Below are positions 22,454-34,920 of a stretch of 64,000 bases of DNA, piece by piece (position 1 is the stretch's first letter; each line of letters starts with the position of its first letter). The stretch is from Poecilobothrus nobilitatus (Eukaryota > Arthropoda > Insecta > Diptera > Dolichopodidae), in assembly GCA_947095535.1 (NCBI GenBank), contig OX352772.1:182522240-182586239 (forward strand), written 5' to 3'. The notes under the pieces are model-generated. The model had not been told where the DNA came from. It did not search any database and saw nothing but the letters and a program-made list of their open reading frames with translations. Both the position numbers and the translations under genes were made by a program.

Positions 22454-25400
22454 TCTCAGGACCTCGAGAAGTGCTCCGGATAATCTGCTAGTTTTCCTCA
22501 GCGAGGAAAATATAGGCATCAGTCTCATTCGAGAGCCTTGGGTCAGAGATACTGATATCAAGGGCCTACATCATACAGATTACAAGGTTTTTCACAAAAA
22601 GGATACAGGTAAACCTAGATCTTGTATTTTAGTGAAAAAACAATTCAATGCGATATGTAATACACCCACTTTTATCTTCCCAAGTTCGGACATATATAAC
22701 GGGTGGGAAGAGGTAATAGACATTACCTTAGCTACTAACATTAATTCCATCAGAGTTGCAAACTGGTCTGTGTCTAGTCAGAACTCCTATTCTGATCACA
22801 AATATATAGTCTTTGATGCGAATCTTCAGATGAATATTCTCAAATTCTACAGAAATCCTAAAAGAACTGACTGGGTAAAATTCAACCGAACATCCGAACA
22901 TCAAAACATACCGAACCGAACATCAAAATTGAAACGATCGAATAACTGGATACAAAGATTGAAACTTTTGAAAAGGCTATGGTAGTAGCCTTTAAAATCT
23001 CGTGTCCAATTTGTCGCGGAAAGAAAACCTATCCCACTTGGTGGAACAAAGCCTTAGCCTGCCTTAAAAGTCTGACTAGGTTTATTTTCAACATTTGTAT
23101 TAAACATAAATACTGGCAACCTTACAAAGATTACCTAAAAGTATACAAAAAAGTCATCAAAGAAGCCAAGCGGCATACTTGGATGGAATTTTGTCGATCT
23201 ATCGAAACTACGAAGGATTCAGCTAGAATCTGTAAGATTCTGTCAAATGATAGATCCTGTCCGTCCTTAATCAAAAGAACGGATGGGAGCTGGGCTAGTT
23301 CTTCAGCTGAATCTTTAGAATTACTAGTTAACACCAATTTTCCCGTATACAGTAATGATAACGGTAATGTAACTTCACCTAATAGAGATCCTGAACTTCA
23401 AGGAATCCCATGGGAGGAAGTAAGTAAAATTATATCTCAGGAAAAGGTTTCTTGGGCTATAAAATGTTTATCCCCATATAAATCCCTTGGCATGGATGGC
23501 ATAATTCCGATTATGTGGCAAATGTCGTTAATGCTGTCTACTTCGTGGCTTGTCTCCATTTTCGGTAGTTGTTTAAAACTTAGTCATGTTCCCTGCAGTA
23601 GGAAGAGAGTCCGAGTAGTCTTTAATCCAAAGGTAGGAAGAAAGGGCCATGACTCAGCGAAAGACTTCAGGCCACTTAGCCTGTTCTCCTTTTTTTTAAA
23701 AACCATGGAGAGTATTTTGGATTACCAGATTAGGCAAAGCTTTGAGGTAGCTCAAATATCGACATCCCAACATGCGTACTTAAAAGATAGGTCTGCAGAA
23801 ACGACTCTCCATGAAATGGTCAGCACAGTGGAACATTCCATTAGGTATAAACAATATACCTTAGCCACTTTCTAAGATATTGAAGGTGCTTTTAACAATG
23901 TTAACGCCCAATCCATTGAAGAAGCTCTCACCCAGGTGGGGACAGAGCAGTTTCTGAAGCGTAGGATTATCTCCATGCTTAGTTCTAAAATAATTCACGC
24001 GAAACTGGGAAACAGTAGTGTTACTAAATTAGTCAACAGGGGTACACCACAGGGAGGTGTAATATCACCTTTGCTATGGCTAATGGTTATAAACAAAATT
24101 TTAATAGTACTTAATGAAGAAGGAATTAAAATAGTGGCGTATGCGGATGATGTGGTGATACTGGTATCAGGCCAGTTTATATCCGTGATCAGTGAGATCA
24201 TGAATAGAGCTCTAAGCAAGGCTCGCAACTTTACCACAAGGTGTGACCTTGGTGTCAACTCAGAGAAGATTGAAATGGTACTCTTCACGACAAAATCCAA
24301 AATACCTGCTCTTGTCCTACCGAAACTTAATAATTATACTCTAAAGCTGACTACCAGCGCTAAGTATCTAGGCGTTATTCTAGACTCAAAGCTCTTCTGG
24401 AAATCTAATATCAAGCATAGAGTTAAGAAGGCTTGCGTTGCTCTCGATGCTTGCAACAAAACCATAGGCAAGAATGGGGAATGCAGCCAAAGATGGCGCT
24501 TTGGACGTACACAGCCGTGGTTCGCCCAATCCTTACATATGGATCGCTGGTGTGGTGGTCAGCGATGAATAGGAAATACAATGTAACAAAACTAAACAGA
24601 ATACAGAGATCGGCATCAGTGGGCATTACAGGGGCATTACGATCGTATCCGACTGATGCTCTGAATACTATTTTATTCCTTTTACCCACGGATCTATACA
24701 TCAAATAGACAGCAACGCGCAGTGCAGTACGACTCAGACAATGTGGGTGGTTTTTCACTAAACCATATGGCCACGGTCATATTCTGGAAATATTACAAGG
24801 AACTACATACCAACCCTGACCGACTACACTATTCCCAAACTAAACTTCGGGAACAATTTAGCCGTAGAATTTACGACTAGAGCGTAATGGAATGGCGGAG
24901 ATGTAACAAGAACTTCGATGTAACTATCTTCACCGACGGATCCAAGATGAAAAAAGGAGTCGGTGCTGGTATCTTTTTGGAGAAACTCAACGTTTCAAAA
25001 TCCTACAGACTCCCCGACACAGCAAGCATCTTTCAGGCGGAGATACTAGCAGTTAGAGAGGCTGCTCGAATTCTGAACGGAAATAACACACAAATGAGAA
25101 CGGTCGCCATCTGTGTGGACAGTCAGTCCGCGATTAAGGCCCTTAACACGAACATTATAACTCACAGCTTGTTAGGCAGTGCCAAGAGGACCTTGCCCTC
25201 ACAAGCGAAAGGCTAAACATAACCTTCTTGTGAGTGCTGGGGCATATTAATATTGAAGGAAATGAAAAAGCTGACGAACTAGCAAAGAAAGGAGTCACTC
25301 TGAACACTAACTCTCCTGAAAGAGTCAGTTGTCCAATCAATACCGTAAAGGAACGGATCCTCTCTTTGTATATAGCGAAATCGCAAAATAGGTGGAGTAA

Positions 25401-25614
25401 TCTGAGTACAACATTCAACAAAAGGAGATCAAACGAGTTGATATCCAAATCGATAAAAGATTGCCAGACTAGTGGCAATCATCACACGTCACTGGCCAGT
25501 AGGTACGCATGCAGCCAATGTAGGAATCCTCCACAACACCTGTTGCAGAAGTTGCAAAGAAGCAAACGAAAGTGAAAATCTAGAGCACCTTCTTACTAAT
25601 ATGTAAGCATTTTA
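22431..25614 (+). pseudogene. ORF2 of an LOA/I-type retrotransposon: endonuclease, RT, RNase H
   Basis: The endonuclease part (22431-22985) starts VVQTNLRTSRSAPDNLLVFL with ISLIREPWV. Its middle is deleted, joining SSDIYN to GWEEVIDITLAT and YSDHKYIVFD. RT runs from 22979: LSPYKSLGMDGIIPIMW, DFRPLSLFSFFLKTME, motif A DIEGAFNNV preceded by a TAA stop (23873-23875), GTPQGGVISPLLW and the catalytic VAYADDVVIL near 24136-24165. A one-base loss near 24470 shifts the frame to WGMQPKMALWTYTAVVRPIL. RNase H follows (24887-25330): FTDGSKMKKGVGAGIF, FQAEILAVREAA, VDSQSAIKAL, then after another shift GHINIEGNEKADELAKK. The usual C-terminal Cys/His region is broken and stops near 25614. The RNase H domain separates this element from the Jockey/CR1-type ones. 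Confidence 0.88.
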
Positions 25615-25970
25615 AATATTGCAATGAATGCATAATGATATAACAAGCTCAAGTAATAACTTCTGATGAATTAAATTTTAAATGTAATTTATGTAGATTA
25701 GTAGTTGATGATTTTATGACGGCTTTTGCGTAATTTTTTATTTTTATTAGAATTAATTATTTTTTTTTTAATAATAATTGAAGACAATCCTGTTTTTTGA
25801 TAAATGATCAATTTAATTAAACTTAAATAAAATATAAAATATTAAAATATTAAACTTAAATATTTCCAGTTTCAAGTTTGTCCTTCTAGAGGTATGGAAA
25901 CTGAAATGCTGTCTTCTGAACTTTATAACCTATAAACTTTGACAGCTTTTCCTATTTTCAAAATTTTTGG
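25615..25970. other. AT-rich spacer, no gene seen
   Basis: No coding or repeat structure recognised beyond A/T runs. Confidence 0.4.
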
Positions 25971-26570
25971 AAAAAGCGTATAACCCTGATTTGGCAACTA
26001 AGTCTAAAATCCCTCCTAATTCAGAATCTAACATCTGTATATATATGTTCTGGGTAAAGCGTGTAACCCTGCTTTTGAACCCAACTCTAAAATCCCTCCT
26101 AATCTTGATAATCTTGCATATTTTTTTTTCCTAAGGAAGGTGTGAATCTACCAAAGACACCAAGAATTTCCCCCTTGGTAGTGTCAGATTCTTACTGACT
26201 AAAACCACCTCCCCCTTTAGCCAATATAATGGGGTGAAACCGTTATCTGTGAACGCAGTATATTGGCTAGGGAGTAGGGATAGGAAAGGATAGAAAATGA
26301 ATACGGAAACATTGAATTGGGAGTGGGACTGTAAGGAAACAATGAATCCGCCTATTATTAATACTATTTTGCTAACAGTGACTATAGCCGTTACAACAGT
26401 CACAACTAAATATATAAATGTTTCGTAAAAGGCGAATAACCCTGATTTTGTAAACAACTACAAAATCCCTATTAATGCCAAATCTCGCATATACATATGT
26501 ATATGTAAATAATATGCAGAAAGGGAATACCCTGCTTTCGTCGCCAACGCTAAAATTCATTCTTTTTTTC
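25971..26570. repeat. Degenerate repeat with ACCCTG and TAAAATCCCTCCTAAT motifs
   Basis: Units containing GCGT(A/G)TAACCCTG...AAAATCCCTCCTAAT start at about 25976 and 26057 (81 bp apart), and weaker ones at about 26431 and 26519. Between them lies a hairpin, TAGCCAATATA (about 26217) with TATATTGGCTA (about 26260). The minus-strand open frame at 26131-26457 has no recognisable motif. Confidence 0.55.
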
Positions 26571-26599
26571 GGGATTTTGTTGTTGATTTTTGTGGATTT

Positions 26600-26860
26600 A
26601 TATATGTTATGTTATAATTTGGGGGATTATTTCATTTTCATAATTATGTAAAAAAATGTCATTTTAACAGATAACATCTTACAAGAGTTTGGGGAATTAT
26701 TTCATTTTAATTTGGGGTGTTACTCCACTTTATTGCGGGAATATTTCATTTTGAATTTGGGGCGTTATTTCATAATGAAATAATCTCCAATTTGTTTGGG
26801 TGTTATTATATTCTTTTTGGGGGATTACTTTTTGCGAGGCTATTTCCGGGAGCCCCTATA
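26600..26860. repeat. G-tract repeat with TTTGGGG...TTATTTCATTTT units
   Basis: Units at about 26618, 26689, 26712 and 26753 share TTTGGGG followed within a few bases by TTATTTCATTTT or a variant. A palindrome TTATTTCATAATGAAATAA lies near 26766-26784. No coding content. Confidence 0.55.
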
Positions 26861-26861
26861 C

Positions 26862-27358
26862 TTACATAAAAGCCGGAACATTCAACGGAAATTTTGAAAA
26901 AAGGCTATTTGTGCACAAAATAAATTGAGTGTTCCGATCCGCCTTGTAAGATATTTAGGCGTTGTTTATAAAATATTTTAAAATTTTGTAAGGATATTTT
27001 TTTCTAATTGTAATTTTTTTTTTGGATATAAGTACATATATATATGTATACAGATATGCCTCTAGTAACACTTTTAAATTTTATTTTTAGAATATAAAAT
27101 ATAGAATACAGATGTTCCTCTCGTAACACTTTTAGAAATTATTAAAAGAAAATTTGATAAGTTTGTTCAATATTGATATTACAATACGGGCAATTACTTG
27201 TGACCAAGCTTTAGCCAAAGTTTTTTCGTTGTTAGAAATAACACCTGATAAACCATTTTTTAATATAATAATAAAACATTTTTTGCATATTCGATTTGAC
27301 CCATCAAATTAAATCTCTTAGAATTACATTAATTAATTTAAAAACCTCAGACGGTATT
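26862..27358 (+). mobile_element. P-like element, left half, split by the BEL insertion
   Basis: Contains the damaged inverted repeat (AAAGCCGG and GCCTTGTAAG arms), the ATAGAATACAGATGTTCC block and a transposase fragment around 27180-27335 (QAITCDQALAKVFSLLEIT-like, broken by small indels, followed by DPSN*IS). It stops at CCTCAGACGGTATT (27358). The next bases of the family, AGCTTTAAAGTTCTC, resume at 46270 after the BEL block. Confidence 0.75.
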
Positions 27359-28138
27359 TGTTTTGTGTACTACAAAAATATATATAAGCTGATGCACAGT
27401 AAACTTTCTAATCAAATAACGTCCAATTTAATCTTATATGAAACGCACTGTTATAAAAGTTTTTAAACATTAATAATTAATTTTTATTTTAAAATAAAAG
27501 CACTGTTTCTTTTTTTTTTTTGATTTTTTGTGAACGAATGTTACAATTTCTTTTAAAATTTGGGTTTTTATAAACTCAAGTTAAATGGTTTAACGATTAA
27601 CGTTTAACTCGAGTTCATTAACCTTCATTTTATAATATTCAAGTATATAAAAAAAACACTATTCATAGTACTATAGATTATTACATAAGCAAGTATATAA
27701 AGTTACATAGTAATTGAAATTGACATTGAAATGTTTAGTTAAAATCAAATGTTGGTAGTGCTGACAATCAATAAAAATTAATTTTGACATAAAAATATTT
27801 TATACAAAGTAAGTATAATTTATAAATAATTTATTTCAAAATTAATAAATTCTAAAATTTTAATTAATTGCGGTTGTTGATGTCCAAAACAGATGCCAGA
27901 TCCACCGATGGCGACCCCGTTCAGTTTCTGATGTTGCTGAATAATTTCAGGTAAGTATAAATTGTAGTAACCAAAAGGTAATGATTCTTTGTAAGTATTT
28001 TAATTTTTAGGTTGAAGACTGAACATTCTACCCCCTTGACATTTTATGACAGATGAAAGCTAAAGATGAGTAAGATTTAATGTATCGTTCCCATTTTCAC
28101 ATAGTAATGTATAATTGAACTAATAGACTTGATTTACA
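27359..28138 (-). repeat. BEL/Pao 3' LTR of copy 1
   Basis: On the plus strand it runs from TGTTTTGTGTAC to GATTTACA, so the ends are TG...CA. It is followed by TTCTTTTTT, which on the element strand is a short purine tract just before the LTR. It matches 35627-36338 over its length with indels. On the plus strand it contains an exon-like stretch (27870-27953) noted separately. Confidence 0.75.
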
Positions 28139-28350
28139 TTCTTTTTTAGGTTATGTCATATCTGGATGACTAAATTGCAACCTACAATTGTAACAACCAC
28201 TAGTTCGAATATCATATCAGCTCATCATGTTCATTTTGGAATATAAAATGAAAATAACAAAATTTGAGTAAGCATTATTATTATAAGGTATATACATAAA
28301 TATTGTAAAAGTATAGATGTATTAGCCATAAGCATAGGTGATAGTTGTTA

Positions 28351-31300
28351 TTATATTTTAATCAGTGTTGGTATCACTTTCAATTTCTTTGTTATCAAAC
28401 GGTAGTACGCACAATTTTGTGCCCGTCGTTTAATTAACGCAGTTTTCGTTTTAACGGTAACGACGCGTACCAGACCGTCAGAACCGAGATCCGTTTCGAG
28501 AACACGTCCTAACAGCCAACGAGTAGCGGGTAGGTTTCCATCATATACTTGCACTAAATCATGTTTCGCGATATTATCTTGTTTAACTAACCATTTAGAA
28601 CCTTCCAGAATTGCTGTACTAAACGTTGTCCATACTGCCGCAGATCTAGTTTTGTTCTATTTATGTTTGTTAAGAGTGGTTCAGGTGGTGCCTTTAGTAC
28701 ATCTCCGGTTAGAAAATGCGAAGAAGTTAGCATGTTGATATCATTAGGTTCCTGAGTCATTGGGCATAACGGTCTCGAATTCAAAAAGCTTCAATTTGGG
28801 TTAAAATGGTTGAAAATTCCTCATATGTTGAAGTGGAATTTCCCATAATCGTTTTTAAATGCGTTTTTGTGGATTTAACTCCAGCTTCCCAAAGGCCGCC
28901 AAAATGTGGAGAACCTGGTGGAATGAAATTAAATTCTATTCCTTCATTTTCGAAATTGGAGGTCAAGTCGAATCCCAGTTGTTGCTTCATTAAATTATAC
29001 TGCTTGACGAGTTCTTTGCTAGCTGAGACGAAATTTGTACCATTATCACAGTATAATTTGTAGCATTTGCTTCTTCTTGCAGCAAAGCTTTTCTTTCTTC
29101 TTCTTGCTTTTTGTCAATAACAAGGCAAATATTTGTGAATAATAAATCGTATTGTATTCCTGGCGTTGATGACCCAAAACTTTCGTATGAGATAACTCAA
29201 GAGTAATTGTAGTCCACCGTGTAAGGTTTCCATATGTAACTTTTCCATGAGCAATTTGGTAAAACGAGATTTATCGGGTAGAATTATATGAAACTTTTCA
29301 TTTTAAGTTAAATTTATATTCTGTAAACGACCACCAACTCGTAAAATTCGGTTATCATCTAAAAAAGGATTTAGTTTCAATAATTTACTCTTCTTGAAGT
29401 TGTTCGTTTAATCAATAGTGCTTTGATTGCTTCACTAAAATCATTTTCTTGAATCACTCTAATTATCTTAATTTATAAATCGTAATACGTAACTCTAATT
29501 ATTTTATCATATGATGAATAGTTGTTAATAAGAATCAGAAATTCGTTATTTGAATTTTGTGATGTAATATTGCAATATGTTTCCATCTTTCTCATTTCAT
29601 GGTCGGTTTCTACGATATTCCCTTTTGAGGGCCACTCATTACTTTGTTTGTTTAGCCAATCTGGTCCATGCCACCACAGTTTTGACGGAACATGACCCCA
29701 TATATTTTGACCAAGACGCTGATGTATATCAGACACACGGTTGGTTACAAAAGTGTTCCATCTGCTTTGATGACCTTGTAGCTATGATAAAATGATCTCA
29801 GAGTCGGTCCAAGCTCGTATAATAGGTTTAATTTCCAACTTAACGTTCTGCATTACGTAGTTCATTAATTTTACTAAAAGCGAAGCTCCACATAGCTCCA
29901 GTCGTGGCAACGAAATCGTCTTTATAGGTGCCACCTTGGTTTTAGCCATTATGAGCGTTTTACGTTTTGTACCCTTGTGATCAGTGACGCATAAATAAAC
30001 GATGCACTCGAAAAGCTGTGTAATTTACATGCCTTGATGTTTTGTGATATATGACACCAACGATCTATTTTAATATTTTTAATTTGCGTAAGAGTCTCCC
30101 TGTAATGCAACCATTCTCTCTTGATCTCTCTTTTAACATCGTCATCTCAGTCTAAACCAGATAACCATAGCTTTTGAAGTAGAATCTTGGCCAGTATTAT
30201 GCATGGTGCTATCCATCCCAAAGGGTCGAACAACTTCGCAATTTCCGACATCATCTGCCTTTTAGTCCAGACTTCAGATTTATTTTCGTATAGGAAAAGA
30301 CGTCAGCTTGAGGGTGCCAATGATCCCTAATGTTTTCAGAGCTTCTTTGTTCAGACATAAAGGTATATTTACCTCTCGGTGGCTTTCAGGCACAGCATTT
30401 AATAATTTCTCATCATTGGATGCCCATTTGCGTAGAGAAAAACCTCCAGCTTTCATTAATTCTATTAATTCCTTTTGTAATTGTAGTGCCTTTCCTGTAG
30501 TATCTGCACCTGAAAGTAAATCGTCTACATAAAACGAATCTATTGCCTTTTCAGATCCCAAAGGAAAATTCAATTTTTCATCTGTGGCTAGTTATTTCTG
30601 AACTCGTGTGACCAGATAAGGTACCGACTTTGTTTCAAATGTTTCGGTTTTTAATTTGAAATCTTCTATGGGGGCATTTTCTGAACTTCTCCAAACAATT
30701 CTTTGATACTCTGCATGTCGAGGTGCAATTCTAATTTGTCGATACATTTTTTCTATATCCGCACTAATTGCAAATTTATACATCCTCCATCTCAGCAGAA
30801 GTGTAGTTAACTCGTCTTGAATTACAGGACCCTTCATCATCTTATCATTTAAAGAGATACCATTACTTGTTGCTCGAGATGCATCAAATACAACCCTCAA
30901 CTTGGTTGTAGTGCTAGCTTCCTTTATGACGCTATGGTGAGGTAAGTAGTTGTGTTCAAATGCTTCTATTGGTTTTGAACTTGTATCCCTTTTTATTTTT
31001 TCCATATGATCTAATTCGATATATTCATTTATACACTTGGCATACTCATTTTTAAATTTTGGGTTTTTCAAAACTGACGTTCCATGGAAAGCAGTCTACC
31101 GATTGCGATATTTCTCGATTGTCCCAGTATTGCATTCTTTTGAGCATGAAATGGTAGCTGAACTTCGTATCTACCATCTGATAAGCGTCTATGAGTCTGT
31201 GAAAAATGCTTTTCACATGCTGCTTCTTCTTCGGTTAATAATTTTTTTGAAGATATTTCTTCTAATTCGAAAAAATTTTCTCAATTCATCCTCTAAATTT

Positions 31301-31726
31301 ATATGTTTATAAAAATTTGAAATGGCACTTTTATTTTCTGGTTGATGATGGATCTCTCCTGTTAAGACCCATCGAAAGATGGTTTTTTGAGCAATGGATG
31401 TCCCCTTGGCACTTGGCAGAATTTGTGTTAATTTTTTCATGATTAATCTCTCAACATGAATTTTTAGATTTCCATTAAACGGCTTGATGTCGAAAGTGGC
31501 CCGTTTATTAATTTGGTGTAAATTTTCTTGACCTATGCCTTGAACAGTCACACTGACAGATTGTTTGCGCATTTGTAAGCTTTGTGCCATTTCTTCTGTT
31601 AGGAAAGAAGCTTGCGATCCCTGATCTATCGGAGCCCGTACTATCGTTTCCTCACCAGACGATCCAACTATTTTCACGAGTGCTGTGGCCAGTAATATTT
31701 GGTTGCAAGGATTTCTTTTGGCAACG
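28351..31726 (-). pseudogene. BEL copy 1 pol: protease, RT, RNase H, integrase
   Basis: Minus strand from 31726. Aspartic protease (31213-31677) has DQGSQASFLTE. The segment with DLLLGADVF, present in copy 2, is deleted. RT (30280-31071) has TKLRVVFDASRATSNGISLN, SADIEKMYRQIRIAP and the catalytic FYVDDLLSGAD near 30520-30540; a TAA stop at 30592-30594 interrupts it just before LATDEK. RNase H/connection remnants include LWWHGPDWLNKQSNEWP near 29650. Integrase keeps YCDNGTNF near 29030-29050, PGSPHFGGLWEAGVKS near 28890-28930 and the C-terminal LPATRWLLGRV near 28510, but the first part of the core with the GPF block is deleted near 29060-29130. Function if intact: maturation, reverse transcription and integration of the element. 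Confidence 0.85.
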
Positions 31727-31798
31727 TACGATTGTTATTTTATTGTTATTGTTATTTGTTATATTTTTATTTTTGATTTATTTTATTTATTCATTGAT

Positions 31799-33560
31799 TT
31801 ATTCGTTTGTATTAATATTCTGTGTCAACACCATATGAATTATTTTTGTTGAGGTTCTTCTGTGATATCCAAACAAATTTTTTATCGCTTTATTTTGTAT
31901 CTTCTGCATTGAGTTTAGATCTTTGATGTACCATATCTGTATTGCGTACGTTATCGTGCGTACGTTATGAAACATACTATAATGTAGTGATCTTTTCATA
32001 TTTTGTGGTATCCTGTTGTTAATTAATTTGAAAATACCTGCCATTCTTCTTGCTTTTTTTAACTGTTCATTTATTTGCAAATTCCAACTCAAATTATTAT
32101 CTATTATAACACCTAGGTATTTGTATGCAGCAACTTCCTCCAGTTTGTAATTGTTGTAATCAATACTAATATTTTGGGTTAGTTTGTTCTTAAATATTAC
32201 ATATTTCGTTTTCTTTGTATTCACAGTTAATTTATGCCTGCTTATCCAAGCATTAATATTTAATAAATCTTCATTTATAGCATTTTCCAAGCATACAGAT
32301 GACTTACCACTATAAAACATTGCCAGATTATCTGTGAAATTAAATGGTAAACCATATATAAAAGGTTTACCATTTAATTTCATACTAAAGAAGTCACTTA
32401 TATAACAAGAGAAGAGTGTCGGACCTAAAGAACTACCCTGTATTACCCCATAAGATACCTTGTTCAGATCACTTTTTATTTTTCCACACTCAGTGAACTG
32501 CATCCTATTTGAAAGATAATTTTTGAACCACATGTATTCCTTACCTTTGACCCCGTATTCATATAGTATTCTCAACAGTATAGTTCTGTCAACAGAATCA
32601 AAAGCTTTTTGCAAGTCAAAGAAAACAGCAACAACTTGCTTTTTATCACCAATACCTACTTGTATTTGAGTAACTATGTCAAATAATGCGCCTTGTGTAC
32701 TAGAGTTCCTTTTAAACCCATATTGTTTAGTACTAGTTAATTTTTCATTTTCTAGATAGCTAACAAGTTGCTCATTAACATAAGTTTCGATGATTTTGCT
32801 GAATATTGATGAAATAGATATTGGTCTAAAATTGTTGATATCAGTGGTATCACCTGAGTTCTTATAAATAGGAATAACTCTGCTTATTTTCCTAATGTCA
32901 GGCAGTTCGGCATGATGAAGTGATAGGTTTATTAAACATTTAATTGGATCATCTAGTTCCTCCTTACAGAACTTGATTAGATTAGGTGGAATTTCATCTG
33001 CACCTGATGAAGTAACATTTGTAAGTTTATTTATTAATTTTGAAGTACTGCTTATATCTATTGATTTAAATTTAAACTGACTGTCAGTTCTAGCTTTTGG
33101 AAAATAAACCATACTTTTTTTTTCCCATTTGCTCACCAATACTATAGTAAAATAAATTGAAATTATTAATTTTTTTCAGTTTTTCTTCATTATTAAGTGC
33201 AACATCTGAATAGAACTCATTATTATACGTTTTTGGTCCATTAATTATTTGTTTTATATATTGCCAATTTTTTTTTATAACGCCATTTGCTTTTCTAAAC
33301 TGCTTATTATCATATTTTTCTCTTTTTATTTTCTTTAATGTTGTACATTTATTCAGCCAAAACTTATATTTTGATTTAATATACTCAGAGTTTTTGTTTT
33401 GTACTAATTTCTTATACCAATAATTCTTTCTTTCTATAAGCTCGACACATTCCTTATCTATCCATGGAACTGAATATCTACTACTTTTTTCATTAATTTT
33501 TCTCACAACGGTAGCTTTTTTCATTGAATTTTTAATTGTAGATGTGAGCTTGTCTGCTAA
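31799..33560 (-). pseudogene. RT region of the retrotransposon inserted in BEL copy 1
   Basis: Minus strand. The linker (WIDKECVELIERKNYWYKKL) is read in one frame from 33560 to about 33115 and continues in another frame from 33139 to 31799. The shift lies in a homopolymer T run near 33113-33124. RT motifs: SGADEIPPNLIKF, NNFRPISISSIFSKI, QYGFKRNSSTQGALFD, motif A FFDLQKAFDSVD and GVIQGSSLGPTLF. Motif C is destroyed: where YADD is expected the sequence reads IYGLPFNFTDNLAMFY, explained by a short templated inverted duplication (32339-32378). The thumb is conserved (KYLGVIIDNNLSWNL), with the C-terminal tail lost after KNLFGYHRR. A second ORF-level relative is at 12405-15154. Confidence 0.88.
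32339..32378. repeat. 15-bp perfect hairpin at the disrupted RT motif C
   Basis: ATTAAATGGTAAACC (32339-32353) is followed by a 10-nt loop and its exact reverse complement (32364-32378). One arm encodes the normal KLNGK segment; the other is extra and replaces part of the catalytic motif. Confidence 0.85.
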
Positions 33561-33567
33561 ATACGAT

Positions 33568-34920
33568 CCAAGGTTGTTTGATGCGACACATTCTGTAACC
33601 CTTTGATATTCTGGGCTTTCCGGGTTGAGTTCACAGTTATTAAATCTGATATTTGGAGAATTAGTAGAATTATTGTCCAGATTTGGATTTCTCGTCTGTG
33701 TTGAAACATTGGATGTTGACACGTTCGAGTTGAGATGCAACAATGTATGATGCAATTTTTGGCAATGGCGACATCTATGATTGCTAGGGCATCTTTGCGA
33801 CATTTGTCCATGTGACAGGCAATTCCAACATAGCTCTTTATTCCAAATGACTCCCACACGTTTCTTTGGTGTAAATCCCAAAAATTGATTGCATTTCCTT
33901 AGCAGATGAACACCTGCGCATATTGGACAAATTGTAATTTCTTGAGCTGACACATGATGGCTGGTGGTCCGAAATTTGCTGTTTACAGATGATTTATTTT
34001 TTTCCAACACCGCTTCCGCTAAGGCCTTGAATCTATTCTCCATGAATTTTTCTAATTCAGCCCAAGATGGTAGTTCTTTATCCTCACTCATCACTTGTTC
34101 CCATAACTGATGCGTCTGGGAGGGTAATTTTTTCACTGTCAGGTATACGGTTATAGGCTCCCATCCATCAACATCGATAAATAAATTTTTCATTGCTAAC
34201 ATGCATTCGTTGGTAGTATCTAGCAATTTCCGAATATCGTGTGGCCGCTCTTGTTGGAGTACGGGCTGCGACAATAACCTTCTCAGTTGCGTGTTGATCA
34301 ACATCCTTTTATTCTTATACCGATAATTTAGAATGTCCCGCACTGCTTGGTAATTGCAATCTGTAACCAAAAAATGGCTTATTAAGTTCTCTGGCTCACC
34401 TGATAAATGTAATTTTAAATACTGCAGCTTCTGAGCTGGGGACAGACTTTCATTCGCGTGAATTAACGATGTGAGAAGATCGTGAAACGAAGGCCACCTT
34501 TCGTATTCTCCAGCAAATTTTTGGGTAATTTTATGTAGTTGTGACGTTGCTCCTTTTGTTGTTGTGTGCTGTCCAACAAACTCAAATTAGACACATCTTC
34601 AGTTTGGGCATTCACTCTGTTTGAAATATCCCCGTAAGCAGTTAGAACCAGCTCCTGCACGACTCCATAATGGTCTTCTGTTACGTACTCCTTTCCGTTG
34701 AATTCCATTTTTTGCTCATCTTGTACGACATTTAGTAACTCTTTGTGTTTCGTCTTAAAGTCAACCCACACTTCTGCTAACTCTTCTAGTAATTTTTTTA
34801 TAATATTTCTCAGTTCTCGTGATGGATTTTCCTCTATTGAAACTAGCCACAAGCGCTACGATCATCCCCTTTTGAGATAATTGAACCTTAAGCAACTTTT
34901 CAATTTTAGTAGTTTTTTTG
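33568..34920 (-). pseudogene. BEL copy 1 gag
   Basis: Minus strand. The start region reads VQLSQKGMIVALV, then a frameshift near 34840 leads to SIEENPSRELRNIIKKLLEE and the helical gag N-terminal region. A second shift near 34500 precedes the capsid-like part (NYQAVRDILNYRYKNKRMLI, MSEDKELPSWAELEKFMENR). The zinc-binding region near 33750-33930 has CPICAGVHLLRKC, CWNCLSHGQMSQRC and HRCRHCQKLHHTLLH, the multi-Cys nucleocapsid pattern of BEL elements. The frame ends at the retrotransposon insertion (33567). About 90 bp present in copy 2 near 45960-46050 are missing here. Gag forms the particle that packages element RNA. Confidence 0.85.

Larger units (their letters stand above)
31733..33561 (-). 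mobile_element. 5'-truncated Jockey/CR1-type retrotransposon inserted in BEL copy 1
   Basis: It is flanked by the 6-bp direct repeat TACGAT (31727-31732 and 33562-33567). BEL copy 2 has the uninterrupted site ACGTACGATCCAAGG near 45320-45335, which proves the insertion. The 3' end, at low coordinates, has an A-rich tail with TAACAA-type repeats (31733-31800 on the opposite strand). The 5' end lacks ORF1 and the endonuclease. Confidence 0.9.

Noticed and set aside
26131..26457. 108-codon minus-strand open frame with hydrophobic start
   Set aside because: No recognisable motif; it lies in a repeat block and its first codon is not supported by any context.
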